A stretch of 5,564 nucleotides of DNA from Phycisphaerales bacterium (GTDB taxonomy: Bacteria; Planctomycetota; Phycisphaerae; Sedimentisphaerales; Anaerobacaceae), in assembly GCA_003533825.1 (NCBI GenBank), contig DQCG01000568.1:6930-12493 (forward strand). The letters are read 5' to 3'. The notes below the pieces were generated by a model. The model searched no databases and was not told the DNA's origin. It saw only the letters and a program-made list of their open reading frames with translations. The position numbers were made by a program, and so were the translations under genes. This document shows positions 1-5,488 of this stretch, piece after piece; the first letter of the stretch is position 1, and each line of letters begins with the position of its first letter.

Positions 1-2058
1 GCTGCTCTCCTCAATGACGCCCGTATCGTATATACTGAGCGTACTGGTTTCCTGGAGGTCGATAATTGTAATCTGTGTATCGTTCTGGTCGGCTACGACG
101 ATGTATTTTCGTATGTCATCGAGCGTATTTTCGAGCATTGCTGATCTCTGCTCGTGGATATAAATGTCCGGGGCGGCCCTGTAGGCTTTAAGCTGCTCGG
201 TGAAGCGATCACCGGTTGCCTTGGCAAGGATTTCCTTTTTGAAGGCGTAACTCTGTGATTCTCTCAATGTTTTGAATATGTCACCCTTAGCCTCTTCGAA
301 GGCGAGATCCACCTGCTTAACAATCTTCTCTATGTCTTCCGCTGAGTCTGTATCTTCGGCCTGCTGGTATTTCAACCAAAGCTCGTACAGCTTCTCGGTC
401 TTTTCTACGGAACCGACGATGGGACCCAGGGTCTTGTTTCGCTCGGCCTGAGCGTTAAGAATAAGCGCTTGCTTTTTTTGAACGGCGCCAATCACCTTTT
501 GATAGTCCGCTGCAACTTCCGGCGGAGGGTGAATACCCTGCAATCCGACGAACACAATCTCGACGCCCAGACCCTGCTCGTTAACGGCTTTCTGAATTCT
601 TTCGGTGAGTATCCTGCTGGCACCGGCCCGTCCGGTTCCAAGCAAGCTGTCCTTGCTGCCATTTTGTTCATCGGTTTCTATTTTTGCGCTCGCCGCAAAC
701 TTTGTTAGCTCACGATAGCAAATGGATTTGAGCAGTTTCTCCGGCTCGTTGTGATTGTAGATAAAAAGATACAAATCCTTTATTCTGTATTGAACAGGCA
801 CGGCGGCAATGACAAGACTTACCGGTACAGTTCCGACCAGTGATTCCGTACCGCTTTGTTCGCTGGCTACCATCAAACGGTATTCTTCCTCATAGTGCTG
901 CTCACCCCATAACAGAGGCTTGCGCTCCACCTCACCCGTTTTCGGATCGACCTTGGGAATAAAGCCGATGCTGATTTCCGAGATCTTTCTCGTGGGGTAT
1001 TTATAGGCAATATCGATCGGCCAGGGCCATTTGAAGGCCAATCCCGGCTCGAGAATTCTGACTTCGCCTGCCGCGTTTTCGGGATTGCCGAAATGCTCTA
1101 TGATTGCCTGTTCGTCAGGCTCGACTACAACGACACAGCTAAATAGATACAGCGTTACGGCACCAAAGAGAATTAACGGCACGATCGCCTGTTCGAGCAG
1201 TTTATAAAACCACGTTTGGGATACCTTAAAGCCAAACTGATAGTCAATGGCATCTGCGACGCTGCGGAGAATTCCGCCGGGCTCATTGATTGCCCCCAAT
1301 AGTCTGCTGTCGAAAGCGCTTCTGCTGTATCGGCCCTTCAGTCTCGGGCGATAAATGTCCAGAACGAGGTTCACCATGGTTTCCACGCCAAGGACTACGA
1401 GAAGGCCGGGGATAACCAGTGCCATGACGTTAACCGGCCAGAGCTTGTTGAAGAGGTAGACTATCGCAAGAAGCACTGCCAGGATAAAGCACACGACCGC
1501 GACTCCGAGCAGGGAGCTGCCGCCGGCCCTGAGCGGCTTCCACTCGATCTGGCCCGACATGCCGGTCGCGTAACGCGATATCAGGAAGCTCATGAACGCA
1601 ATTGCTGTCAGGCATATCCCGCAAAGCAGGGGCTGCTTCAACTCTGCTACGACCCCGGGAGCATAGCCTTTGAATAAATACAGGCCGATACCTATTTGGA
1701 AGATGGCGATCAGTGCTGCGAATATGGGAATGAACCATTTTTCAAAGATTTCAAGCCGGCGCTGGGCTGCGGACAATAAGGTGGCGCGTTCACTCCCGGC
1801 TTGGAAGATTGCAGAAGTTCTCTCGTCCCGGACCAACTGCCCGGTATCGAGCTTTTCCTGCTCGGCAAGGGATCGCTGATAGAACTGCAAACATAAGACG
1901 AACCAGGTAAAGGCGACTGAAAGGATCAGCCAGCTAACCGCTGAGACCGCCAAAAAACCGCTCCATCGACCCAGGAAAAAGGCAATGCCGAAAAAGATGA
2001 TACTCAGAATCAATGATACCAAGGCTACATGTACGGGGCGTTTGGATGATACTGTCAT
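1..2058 (-). CDS. HflK-like SPFH/Band 7 membrane protein with long multi-span N-terminus (3' end outside window)
   Basis: The minus-strand frame is open from ATG at 2058 to the window edge: 686 codons without a stop. The ATG is the first after an in-frame TGA twelve codons upstream; only a weak GGGA precedes it. About seven hydrophobic segments are visible, near residues 9-30, 36-58, 107-131, 143-161, 181-203, 208-234 and 289-312. An SPFH domain follows directly (about 310-545), with 'VVVEPDEQAIIEHFG', 'LEPGLAFKWPWPID' and 'VPVQYRIKDLYLF'. A charged, probably helical stretch (about 520-625) leads to 'YRAAPDIYIHEQRSAMLEN', which matches the C-terminal part of HflK. Family knowledge: HflK, with HflC, forms a membrane cage that modulates the FtsH protease. 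Enterobacterial HflK has one membrane span, so the six extra spans are a major difference; there also seems to be an insertion around residues 550-590. An HflC-like partner may lie downstream outside the window (inference). HflK-like is the best call; a different SPFH role cannot be excluded. Confidence 0.85.
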   Translation of the reverse strand, partial: MTVSSKRPVHVALVSLILSIIFFGIAFFLGRWSGFLAVSAVSWLILSVAFTWFVLCLQFYQRSLAEQEKLDTGQLVRDERTSAIFQAGSERATLLSAAQRRLEIFEKWFIPIFAALIAIFQIGIGLYLFKGYAPGVVAELKQPLLCGICLTAIAFMSFLISRYATGMSGQIEWKPLRAGGSSLLGVAVVCFILAVLLAIVYLFNKLWPVNVMALVIPGLLVVLGVETMVNLVLDIYRPRLKGRYSRSAFDSRLLGAINEPGGILRSVADAIDYQFGFKVSQTWFYKLLEQAIVPLILFGAVTLYLFSCVVVVEPDEQAIIEHFGNPENAAGEVRILEPGLAFKWPWPIDIAYKYPTRKISEISIGFIPKVDPKTGEVERKPLLWGEQHYEEEYRLMVASEQSGTESLVGTVPVSLVIAAVPVQYRIKDLYLFIYNHNEPEKLLKSICYRELTKFAASAKIETDEQNGSKDSLLGTGRAGASRILTERIQKAVNEQGLGVEIVFVGLQGIHPPPEVAADYQKVIGAVQKKQALILNAQAERNKTLGPIVGSVEKTEKLYELWLKYQQAEDTDSAEDIEKIVKQVDLAFEEAKGDIFKTLRESQSYAFKKEILAKATGDRFTEQLKAYRAAPDIYIHEQRSAMLENTLDDIRKYIVVADQNDTQITIIDLQETSTLSIYDTGVIEESS

Positions 2059-2248
2059 TTTATATCCCGGTATTCCAGTTTGAACAAAAAATCACAAACA
2101 TAGTAGTTATTCAATGTATGTCTAATCCTATGATTCAAAAGTTATAAGTTGCGTAATATAGCAACAAACGTTATTTTAGTACAGGGACAATTGAAAAAAA
2201 TTAAGCCCTTATTTTTCGAGCATGATTGCCGGGAGTCGGATCTGAAAG
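2059..2248. promoter_or_regulatory. Divergent intergenic region between HflK-like gene and permease
   Basis: These 190 AT-rich bases separate two divergent starts, so promoters for both genes should lie here. A weak plus-strand candidate is TTGCGT (2149-2154), a 17-base spacer and TATTTT (2172-2177). On the minus strand TATAAC (complement of 2141-2146) resembles a -10 box, but its best -35 partner is only 15 bases away. None is a strong sigma-70 match. No ORF or RNA gene is visible in the region. Confidence 0.4.
2148..2165. promoter_or_regulatory. Candidate operator: 18-bp interrupted palindrome
   Basis: GTTGC (2148-2152) and its perfect complement GCAAC (2161-2165) flank an 8-base AT-only-but-one centre. 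The site sits mid-way between two divergent genes and overlaps the candidate plus-strand -35 TTGCGT. This is the geometry expected for a dimeric repressor binding site serving both promoters. Five-base arms can arise by chance, and no regulator is in the window, so this is tentative. Confidence 0.25.
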
Positions 2249-3211
2249 ATGAATAAGCTATTTACTATTGCAAAAAATACTTTCATAGAAACCCTGAGAC
2301 AACCCATTTACTCCATCATTATTATTGCAGCATTGTTATTGTTTTTTATAAGTCCGTCTCTCACGATGTATACAATGAGCGACGACAACAAGCTCTTACG
2401 CGAGATAGGCTTATCTACGTTGTTTTTGACCAGCTTGTTCATAGCAATTTTTTCAGCTTCCGGAGCCGTGGCACAGGAGATGGAAAATAAAACCATCACG
2501 ACCGTTCTGAGTAAGCCTGTCCAGCGTCCGATATTCATCATCGCAAAGTTCCTCGGTGTGGCCGCCTCGGTGGTTCTGGCGCATTATATATGCACGGTCG
2601 CCCTGCTGATGGCGATCAGGCATGGTGTCCTTGAGACGGTAAACGATACGCATGACTGGACGGTCCTTGGCACAGCAGCAGTTATCGTTGGCGGCACGCT
2701 TCTACTAAGTGCTTTTTTCAATTATATTTACGATTGGAAATTTTCTTCGACGGCAATGGTTTTAACCGGCATATTCGCTACATTCGGCATCGTTTTCCTG
2801 ACTTTTATCGACCGAAACTGGCAATTTAAGCCGCAGGAGAACGGCATGAATGCGGTCGATATCTACGGCTCGATTTTGTTGCTGCTGGCTGCTTTGATAA
2901 TCGTGGCCATGGCCGTGGCGCTTTCGGCCAGATTCAATATTGTGGTGACGCTCTCGGCCTGTATCGGGATTTTCCTGCTGGGTCTTGTCAGTGATTACGC
3001 GTTCGGAAGGTTCGCCGATTCGCATTTATGGGCTAAAATAGGCAGATTTCTTGTGCCGAACCTGCAAATTTTCTGGATAAGCGACGCAATTTACGAAGGT
3101 AACGATGTCCCTGTGAAATATCTTCTGGTCGGAGCTTCCTACGCCCTGTGCTACACGGGAGCCATCCTTGCATTGGCCGTAGCCATCTTCCAGCGACGCC
3201 AGGTCGGCTGA
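2249..3211 (+). CDS. ABC-2 type transporter permease
   Basis: This 320-residue protein is complete and has about eight hydrophobic segments, near residues 20-40, 50-75, 96-122, 137-160, 167-186, 206-226, 230-253 and 298-315. Between the second and third lies 'EMENKTITTVLSKPVQR' (77-93), the cytoplasmic stretch typical of ABC-2 permeases of the NosY/ABC2_membrane type. The protein ends in 'FQRRQVG', which I associate with planctomycete members. Such permeases move a substrate across the inner membrane using a separate ATPase subunit; no ATPase gene is in the window and the substrate is unknown. Upstream, GGA at 2238-2240 lies eight bases before the ATG and GGGAG (2231-2235) is further away, so ribosome binding looks modest. 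The gene is divergent from the HflK-like gene and convergent with the methyltransferase at 3313. Its last 38 codons recur as a remnant at 4235-4348. Confidence 0.88.
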   Translation: MNKLFTIAKNTFIETLRQPIYSIIIIAALLLFFISPSLTMYTMSDDNKLLREIGLSTLFLTSLFIAIFSASGAVAQEMENKTITTVLSKPVQRPIFIIAKFLGVAASVVLAHYICTVALLMAIRHGVLETVNDTHDWTVLGTAAVIVGGTLLLSAFFNYIYDWKFSSTAMVLTGIFATFGIVFLTFIDRNWQFKPQENGMNAVDIYGSILLLLAALIIVAMAVALSARFNIVVTLSACIGIFLLGLVSDYAFGRFADSHLWAKIGRFLVPNLQIFWISDAIYEGNDVPVKYLLVGASYALCYTGAILALAVAIFQRRQVG

Positions 3212-3234
3212 TTCGGTCTTGTCAGGGCTTCTTG

Positions 3235-3336
3235 AGACATTCTAACAAAACCTGACTTGTCATTCCGAGCACAGTCGAGGAATCTATTGAAACAGTTATG
3301 CGGAGCGGTTACTTATTTTTCACTTTCTTTTTTATT
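3235..3336. repeat. Insertion of about 102 bp carrying a dispersed-type repeat, flanked by AGA
   Basis: The right duplicated copy reads TTCTTAAGA just before the methyltransferase-homologous sequence. The left copy reads TTCTTGAGA (3229-3237), then about 100 unmatched bases, then AGA again (3337-3339) where homology resumes. The simplest reading is an insertion flanked by a 3-base target duplication. It contains a core at 3258-3285 beginning TGTCATTCCGAG and ending GAGGAATCT. From general knowledge, such 'TCATTCCGAGC...GAGGAATCT' sequences are dispersed in many bacterial genomes and give rise to spurious short ORFs. ATTCC and GGAAT (within 3262-3283) form an imperfect palindrome. No transposase and no clear terminal inverted repeats are seen. 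Confidence 0.6.
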
Positions 3337-3897
3337 AGAGCATTTCTGTAACAGCACAGTCATGCAGCCTTTCATCTGTGGTCTGTCCGTTACTTCAAAA
3401 CCATTGTGCTTTGCAACCGAAACGGTCCTCTCGAAATCCGTCTCCGATACAAACCATTTTGGTGCCGCTACTAACAACCTGCCGGCTGGCTTCATTGCTT
3501 GGTTTAGTTCCGAGAAAAATTTAGATGAACCTTGAATCTCATGCTCGACGCCTATGGCAAGGGCAAAATCGATTTTTCCTTTGAAATCGTCCAGACAAAG
3601 AGAACCGTCATTACATATGATAGATTGAATCCGACCGGACAGTCCTGCTTTCTGCACACGTTTTTCGAGCGACCGGATCATATTCTCCTCGATATCCACA
3701 CATATAACTTTGCCGTTCGCACCGACCATCTTCGCAAGGGGCAGACTGAATAAACCCATCGCACAGCCGATGTCCGCAACCGTCATTGCCTCGTTTACAT
3801 ATGGTCCGAGAATCTTATCGGGATTATGCGTCAGTTTTCTAAGGGGGTTTAAATGCAGATAACCAAGCCACATCGGAAATACATGATGTTTAGCCAT
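3313..3897 (-). CDS. Class I SAM-dependent methyltransferase, divergent duplicate
   Basis: This 194-residue protein has SAM-binding motif I 'VADIGCAMGLFSLPLA' (40-55) and the acidic end of strand 2 'KVICVD' (63-68); a later 'VEHE' (117-120) falls near the post-I region. It probably transfers a methyl group from S-adenosylmethionine to an unknown substrate in the cytosol. It aligns without gaps to the paralogue at 4373-4936 over 187 residues, 117 of them identical. Compared with that copy it has changed positions that look conserved: C7 to F, 'HGDS' to 'NDGS' at 96-99, E145 to A, 'GH' to 'WF' at 148-149, and 'RIKRSRL' to 'QMKGCMT' at 174-180. The last seven residues, NKKESEK, are encoded by the inserted repeat DNA. 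The start is well supported by GGAGAG seven bases upstream. The reading frame is intact, so it may be functional with altered specificity, or decaying. Confidence 0.85.
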   Translation of the reverse strand: MAKHHVFPMWLGYLHLNPLRKLTHNPDKILGPYVNEAMTVADIGCAMGLFSLPLAKMVGANGKVICVDIEENMIRSLEKRVQKAGLSGRIQSIICNDGSLCLDDFKGKIDFALAIGVEHEIQGSSKFFSELNQAMKPAGRLLVAAPKWFVSETDFERTVSVAKHNGFEVTDRPQMKGCMTVLLQKCSNKKESEK

Positions 3898-3902
3898 ATT
3901 GT

Positions 3903-3908
3903 CTCTCC
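3903..3908 (-). promoter_or_regulatory. Ribosome binding site of methyltransferase copy 1
   Basis: The complement of these bases reads GGAGAG, five bases before the ATG at 3897. It is one of the clearest Shine-Dalgarno sequences in the window and fixes the start. The leader aligns with that of the second copy: ACGCAGAAC at 3913-3921 and ACGCAGTAC at 4952-4960 lie the same distance upstream of their ATGs. Confidence 0.7.
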
Positions 3909-3952
3909 GATAACGCAGAACTCATCACACTTCTACGATGAACGCTCTTAAT

Positions 3953-4234
3953 ATAACATATCTTCTATCACAAAGGCCCTTTACCAAAGAGTGATCGTTT
4001 CTATTATTGAAAACCGTACGAATGAATTTTTGCCTAACCAGTTCAAAAAAAATATCGTTATAGTTCTTGCTCTGCTAATAACACAATTAAGCTATTCGTC
4101 GTAGTCTACAGAAAATCAAGATTGCATAGTTTCTTCTTTCATGTCTCTACTATGATAAGTCTGCATCAAGTGGGTAATTCGGCGCGGAAAATTCCATAAA
4201 ACCGTTTTTTCTCGTCGGTATCCGAACCACGAAA
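3953..4234. other. AT-rich gene-free junction between the duplicated copies
   Basis: No ORF of useful length, RNA gene or clear terminator was seen in these 282 bases. The region is visibly AT-rich, with a run of eight A at about 4046-4053. In a simple tandem duplication the joint between the GNAT remnant (ending 3952) and the permease remnant (starting about 4235) must lie here. I could not align the sequence by eye to the GNAT gene or the permease. It may be decayed remains of either or inserted DNA. The promoter of methyltransferase copy 1 probably lies in its left part; TATATT (complement of about 3951-3956) resembles a -10 box but has no good -35. Confidence 0.6.
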
Positions 4235-4348
4235 GGTAATAAAGTCCCGGTCAAATACCTTCTTATAGGAGCTTCATACGCCTTGTGCTACACCGGTGCT
4301 ATCCTCGCATTAGCAGTAGCCGTCTTCCAGCGCCGACAGGTAGGTTAA
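4235..4348 (+). pseudogene. 3' remnant of a second ABC-2 permease copy
   Basis: These 38 codons encode 37 residues plus TAA that align without gaps to the last 37 residues of the intact permease (3098-3211), with only three changes: D to K, V to I and I to V. At the DNA level 23 of 114 positions differ; 17 sense codons and the stop codon differ synonymously. Upstream of 4235 the homology ends, apart from a possible ACGAA with a one-base shift. The rest of the gene is missing and no start codon with a ribosome binding site supports expression. It is convergent with methyltransferase copy 2, as the intact gene is with copy 1, separated by 24 bases. Confidence 0.9.
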
Positions 4349-4372
4349 TTCGTCGTGCGTATTGCGTTGTTC

Positions 4373-4936
4373 TTAAGATCTCTTTTGCAAAAGTACAAGC
4401 CGGCTGCGTTTTATCCGGGGCCTTTCGGTTACGATAAAACCGTTTTGCTCCGTGACCGAAACGGTCGTTTTAAAATCCTCTTCCGATACATGTCCTTTCG
4501 GCTCGGCAACCAGCAGTCTGCCGGCCGGCTTCATCACCTTTTCTATTTTTGAGAAAAATCCAGCAACATCGGGAACTTCATGTACGACGGCGGATGCGAG
4601 AACGAAATCGAAATTTTCTTCCACTTCGTCCAGGCCAAGAGAATCACCATGGCATATAACAGTTTTAATCCGGCCGGATAAGCCTGCTTTTCGTGCGCGT
4701 TTTTCCAGCGACCTGACCATCTTTTCCTGGACATCCACACATATAACCTTACCGTTAGGCCCGACCATCTCCGCAAGGGGCAGGCTGAAAAAGCCCATCG
4801 CGCAACCGATATCCGCAACCGTCATTCCTTCACGTACATACGGCCCGAGCATCTTCCGGGGATTTTCGAACAGTTTTCTAACAGGACTTGCGAGCAAATA
4901 ACCAACCCATACCGGGCATACATGATGTTCAGTCAT
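4373..4936 (-). CDS. Class I SAM-dependent methyltransferase, consensus-like duplicate
   Basis: This 187-residue protein is a compact SAM-dependent methyltransferase. It has motif I 'VADIGCAMGFFSLPLA' (40-55), in which the usual GCGxG loop reads GCAMG, 'KVICVD' (63-68), 'CHGDS' (95-99) and 'VVHEV' (117-121). The late 'VAEPKGHVSEEDF' (143-155) and 'RPRIKRSR' (172-179) fit my memory of a small methyltransferase family in anaerobic bacteria and archaea whose substrate is not known. The N-terminal HHVCP (4-8) keeps a cysteine that copy 1 has lost. The first 187 residues align to copy 1 with no gaps. AGGA (complement of 4941-4944) precedes the ATG at short spacing. The gene follows the GNAT gene on the same strand after 43 bases, so co-transcription is plausible. 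I take this as the copy that kept the ancestral function. Confidence 0.88.
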   Translation of the reverse strand: MTEHHVCPVWVGYLLASPVRKLFENPRKMLGPYVREGMTVADIGCAMGFFSLPLAEMVGPNGKVICVDVQEKMVRSLEKRARKAGLSGRIKTVICHGDSLGLDEVEENFDFVLASAVVHEVPDVAGFFSKIEKVMKPAGRLLVAEPKGHVSEEDFKTTVSVTEQNGFIVTERPRIKRSRLVLLQKRS

Positions 4937-4951
4937 ATTATCCTACCAAAA

Positions 4952-4997
4952 ACGCAGTACGGTATTACGTACGGACTCCCTAAGAGCACGCAGTACG
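4952..4997. repeat. Short direct repeat CGCAGTACG, two copies
   Basis: CGCAGTACG occurs at 4953-4961 and 4989-4997, with related CGCAGCACG directly after the second. Between them GTACG and CGTAC (4957-4961 and 4968-4972) form a small hairpin. On the minus strand this hairpin is followed by TGCGTTTTT, a weak terminator-like arrangement after the GNAT gene. Strings of this kind are common low-complexity intergenic repeats in environmental bacteria (general knowledge). The second copy lies inside the last GNAT codons. Confidence 0.45.
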
Positions 4998-5450
4998 CAG
5001 CACGCTCTTAATTACTGCAATTTCGTCGCAGTTTTGCTGCTTTGGGCATCGGGCGCAATCGCTCCAGACCTTCATCGGCAGCGCCTCTTTTTCCACTATT
5101 GCGAATCCCAATTTCTCAAAAAACGCCGGCTCAAGCGTTAGAGCAAATACTTTAGGCACACCGAGTTTGACCGCTTGCTCGACCGCGGCGGCTACCAATT
5201 CCTTGCCGATGCCTTTTCCCTTGTACGCTTCATCGATTGCCAGTGATTTAATTTCCGCCAGGTCCGACCAGATAACTTCCAGCGCGCAGCACCCGACTAT
5301 TTTGCAGTCCAGCTCGGCCACGATGAACGTTTGCAGGTTCTCATAAATATCCGCCATAGAGCGAAACAGCATCCTGTCCACCTCCGCATAGGAGCTGATC
5401 AGAGCATTAATTGCCTTAGCATCCGAAATTTTCGCACTGCGTACGTTCAT
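4980..5450 (-). CDS. GNAT family N-acetyltransferase, ArgA-like single-domain type
   Basis: The 156-residue protein fills the length of a single GNAT domain. The acetyl-CoA pyrophosphate loop is 'YKGKGIG' (76-82), in motif A with 'EIKSLAID' (66-73). Motif B includes 'VFALTLEPAFFEKLGF' (101-116). Near the end, 'LPMKVWSDCARCPKQQNCDE' (124-143) has three cysteines at 132, 135 and 141. This tail matches my memory of stand-alone N-acetylglutamate-synthase-like proteins, which may acetylate glutamate for arginine synthesis; the substrate is not proven. I chose ATG 5450 ('MNVRSAKISD') over the in-frame ATG at 5477, because the extra nine residues are encoded by a short tandem repeat and are not family-like. 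No Shine-Dalgarno is visible, and a -10-like TATACT lies eight bases upstream, so the mRNA may be nearly leaderless. The final residues beyond 'AVIKS' come from repeat-like DNA. Confidence 0.87.
   Translation of the reverse strand: MNVRSAKISDAKAINALISSYAEVDRMLFRSMADIYENLQTFIVAELDCKIVGCCALEVIWSDLAEIKSLAIDEAYKGKGIGKELVAAAVEQAVKLGVPKVFALTLEPAFFEKLGFAIVEKEALPMKVWSDCARCPKQQNCDEIAVIKSVLRTACS
4981..5010 (-). other. Inverted repeat over the GNAT stop codon
   Basis: TAAGAGC (4981-4987) and GCTCTTA (5004-5010) are perfect 7-base inverted repeats around a 16-base loop that can pair partly. The GNAT transcript could therefore fold over its last codons and stop codon. There is no U-tract directly after it, so it is not a standard intrinsic terminator. 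It may protect a 3' end or simply reflect the repeat-rich DNA here. Confidence 0.35.
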
Positions 5451-5458
5451 AGATGTAA

Positions 5459-5487
5459 AGTATAGCCACAAAGCCACAAAGCCACAA
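5459..5487 (-). promoter_or_regulatory. Candidate promoter of the GNAT gene built on a tandem repeat
   Basis: On the minus strand TTGTGG (complement of 5482-5487) is followed by a 17-base spacer and TATACT (complement of 5459-5464), five of six matches to the -10 consensus. The -35 matches only three of six. The -35 and spacer lie within three copies of an 8-base repeat. The expected start of transcription falls within a few bases of the ATG at 5450. Confidence 0.35.
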
Positions 5488-5488
5488 A
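5465..5488. repeat. Perfect tandem repeat, three copies of GCCACAAA
   Basis: GCCACAAA occurs three times head to tail (5465-5472, 5473-5480, 5481-5488) just upstream of the GNAT gene. Arrays of this CCACAAAG type are frequent in intergenic DNA of many uncultured bacteria (general knowledge), so it may be a dispersed low-complexity element. The copy number sets the distance between possible -35 and -10 boxes here. Confidence 0.85.

Larger units (their letters stand above)
3098..3952. repeat. Left copy of an old tandem segmental duplication
   Basis: This block holds the permease 3' end, a convergent methyltransferase, its leader, and an 11-base match to the end of the GNAT gene (3942-3952). 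The same elements recur in the same order and orientation at 4235-5012. The permease part is about 80 % identical in DNA (91 of 114 bases) and the methyltransferases are about 63 % identical in protein. The block carries an extra insertion of about 102 bp at 3235-3336. The left limit is set by where the partner's homology ends; the original duplicated unit may have begun further left in the permease. Confidence 0.85.
4235..5012. repeat. Right copy of the tandem segmental duplication
   Basis: This block holds the permease remnant, the convergent consensus-like methyltransferase, its leader and the end of the GNAT gene. It matches 3098-3952 in order and orientation. It lacks the insertion found in the left copy, so it shows the earlier spacing: permease stop and methyltransferase stop only 24 bases apart. 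The shared 11-mer ACGCTCTTAAT (5002-5012, also 3942-3952) lies within the final codons of the GNAT gene, which suggests the duplicated unit ended inside that gene. Confidence 0.8.

Noticed and set aside
469..708. Plus-strand ORF of 79 codons inside the HflK-like gene
   Set aside because: It is antisense to the conserved SPFH coding frame and has no recognisable domain or ribosome binding site.
1430..1738. Minus-strand ORF of 102 codons inside the HflK-like gene
   Set aside because: It is an out-of-frame shadow of the membrane-span region of the HflK-like gene, rich in Arg and Pro.
3221..3256. GTCAGG and CCTGAC inverted repeat after the permease stop as a terminator
   Set aside because: The six-base arms are 24 bases apart, one arm lies in the inserted repeat DNA, and no T-tract follows.
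3257..3535. Plus-strand ORF of 92 codons beginning MSFRAQSRNLL
   Set aside because: Its start is translated from the dispersed TCATTCCGAG-type repeat and the rest is antisense to methyltransferase copy 1; such MSFRAxSRNL peptides are a familiar annotation artefact.
4181..4210. Possible intrinsic terminator: GGAA/TTCC palindrome followed by CCGTTTTTT
   Set aside because: The stem is only four bases with large internal loops, and no gene ends just upstream on the plus strand.
4452..4901. Plus-strand ORF of 149 codons
   Set aside because: It lies entirely antisense to methyltransferase copy 2, whose frame has clear SAM-binding motifs and a paralogue; the plus-strand product is low complexity and resembles nothing known.
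5451..5477. Upstream start at 5477 giving a GNAT protein nine residues longer
   Set aside because: The extra residues are encoded by the 8-base repeat and the candidate -10 box, and the family normally begins at the 'MNVRSAKISD'-type start.
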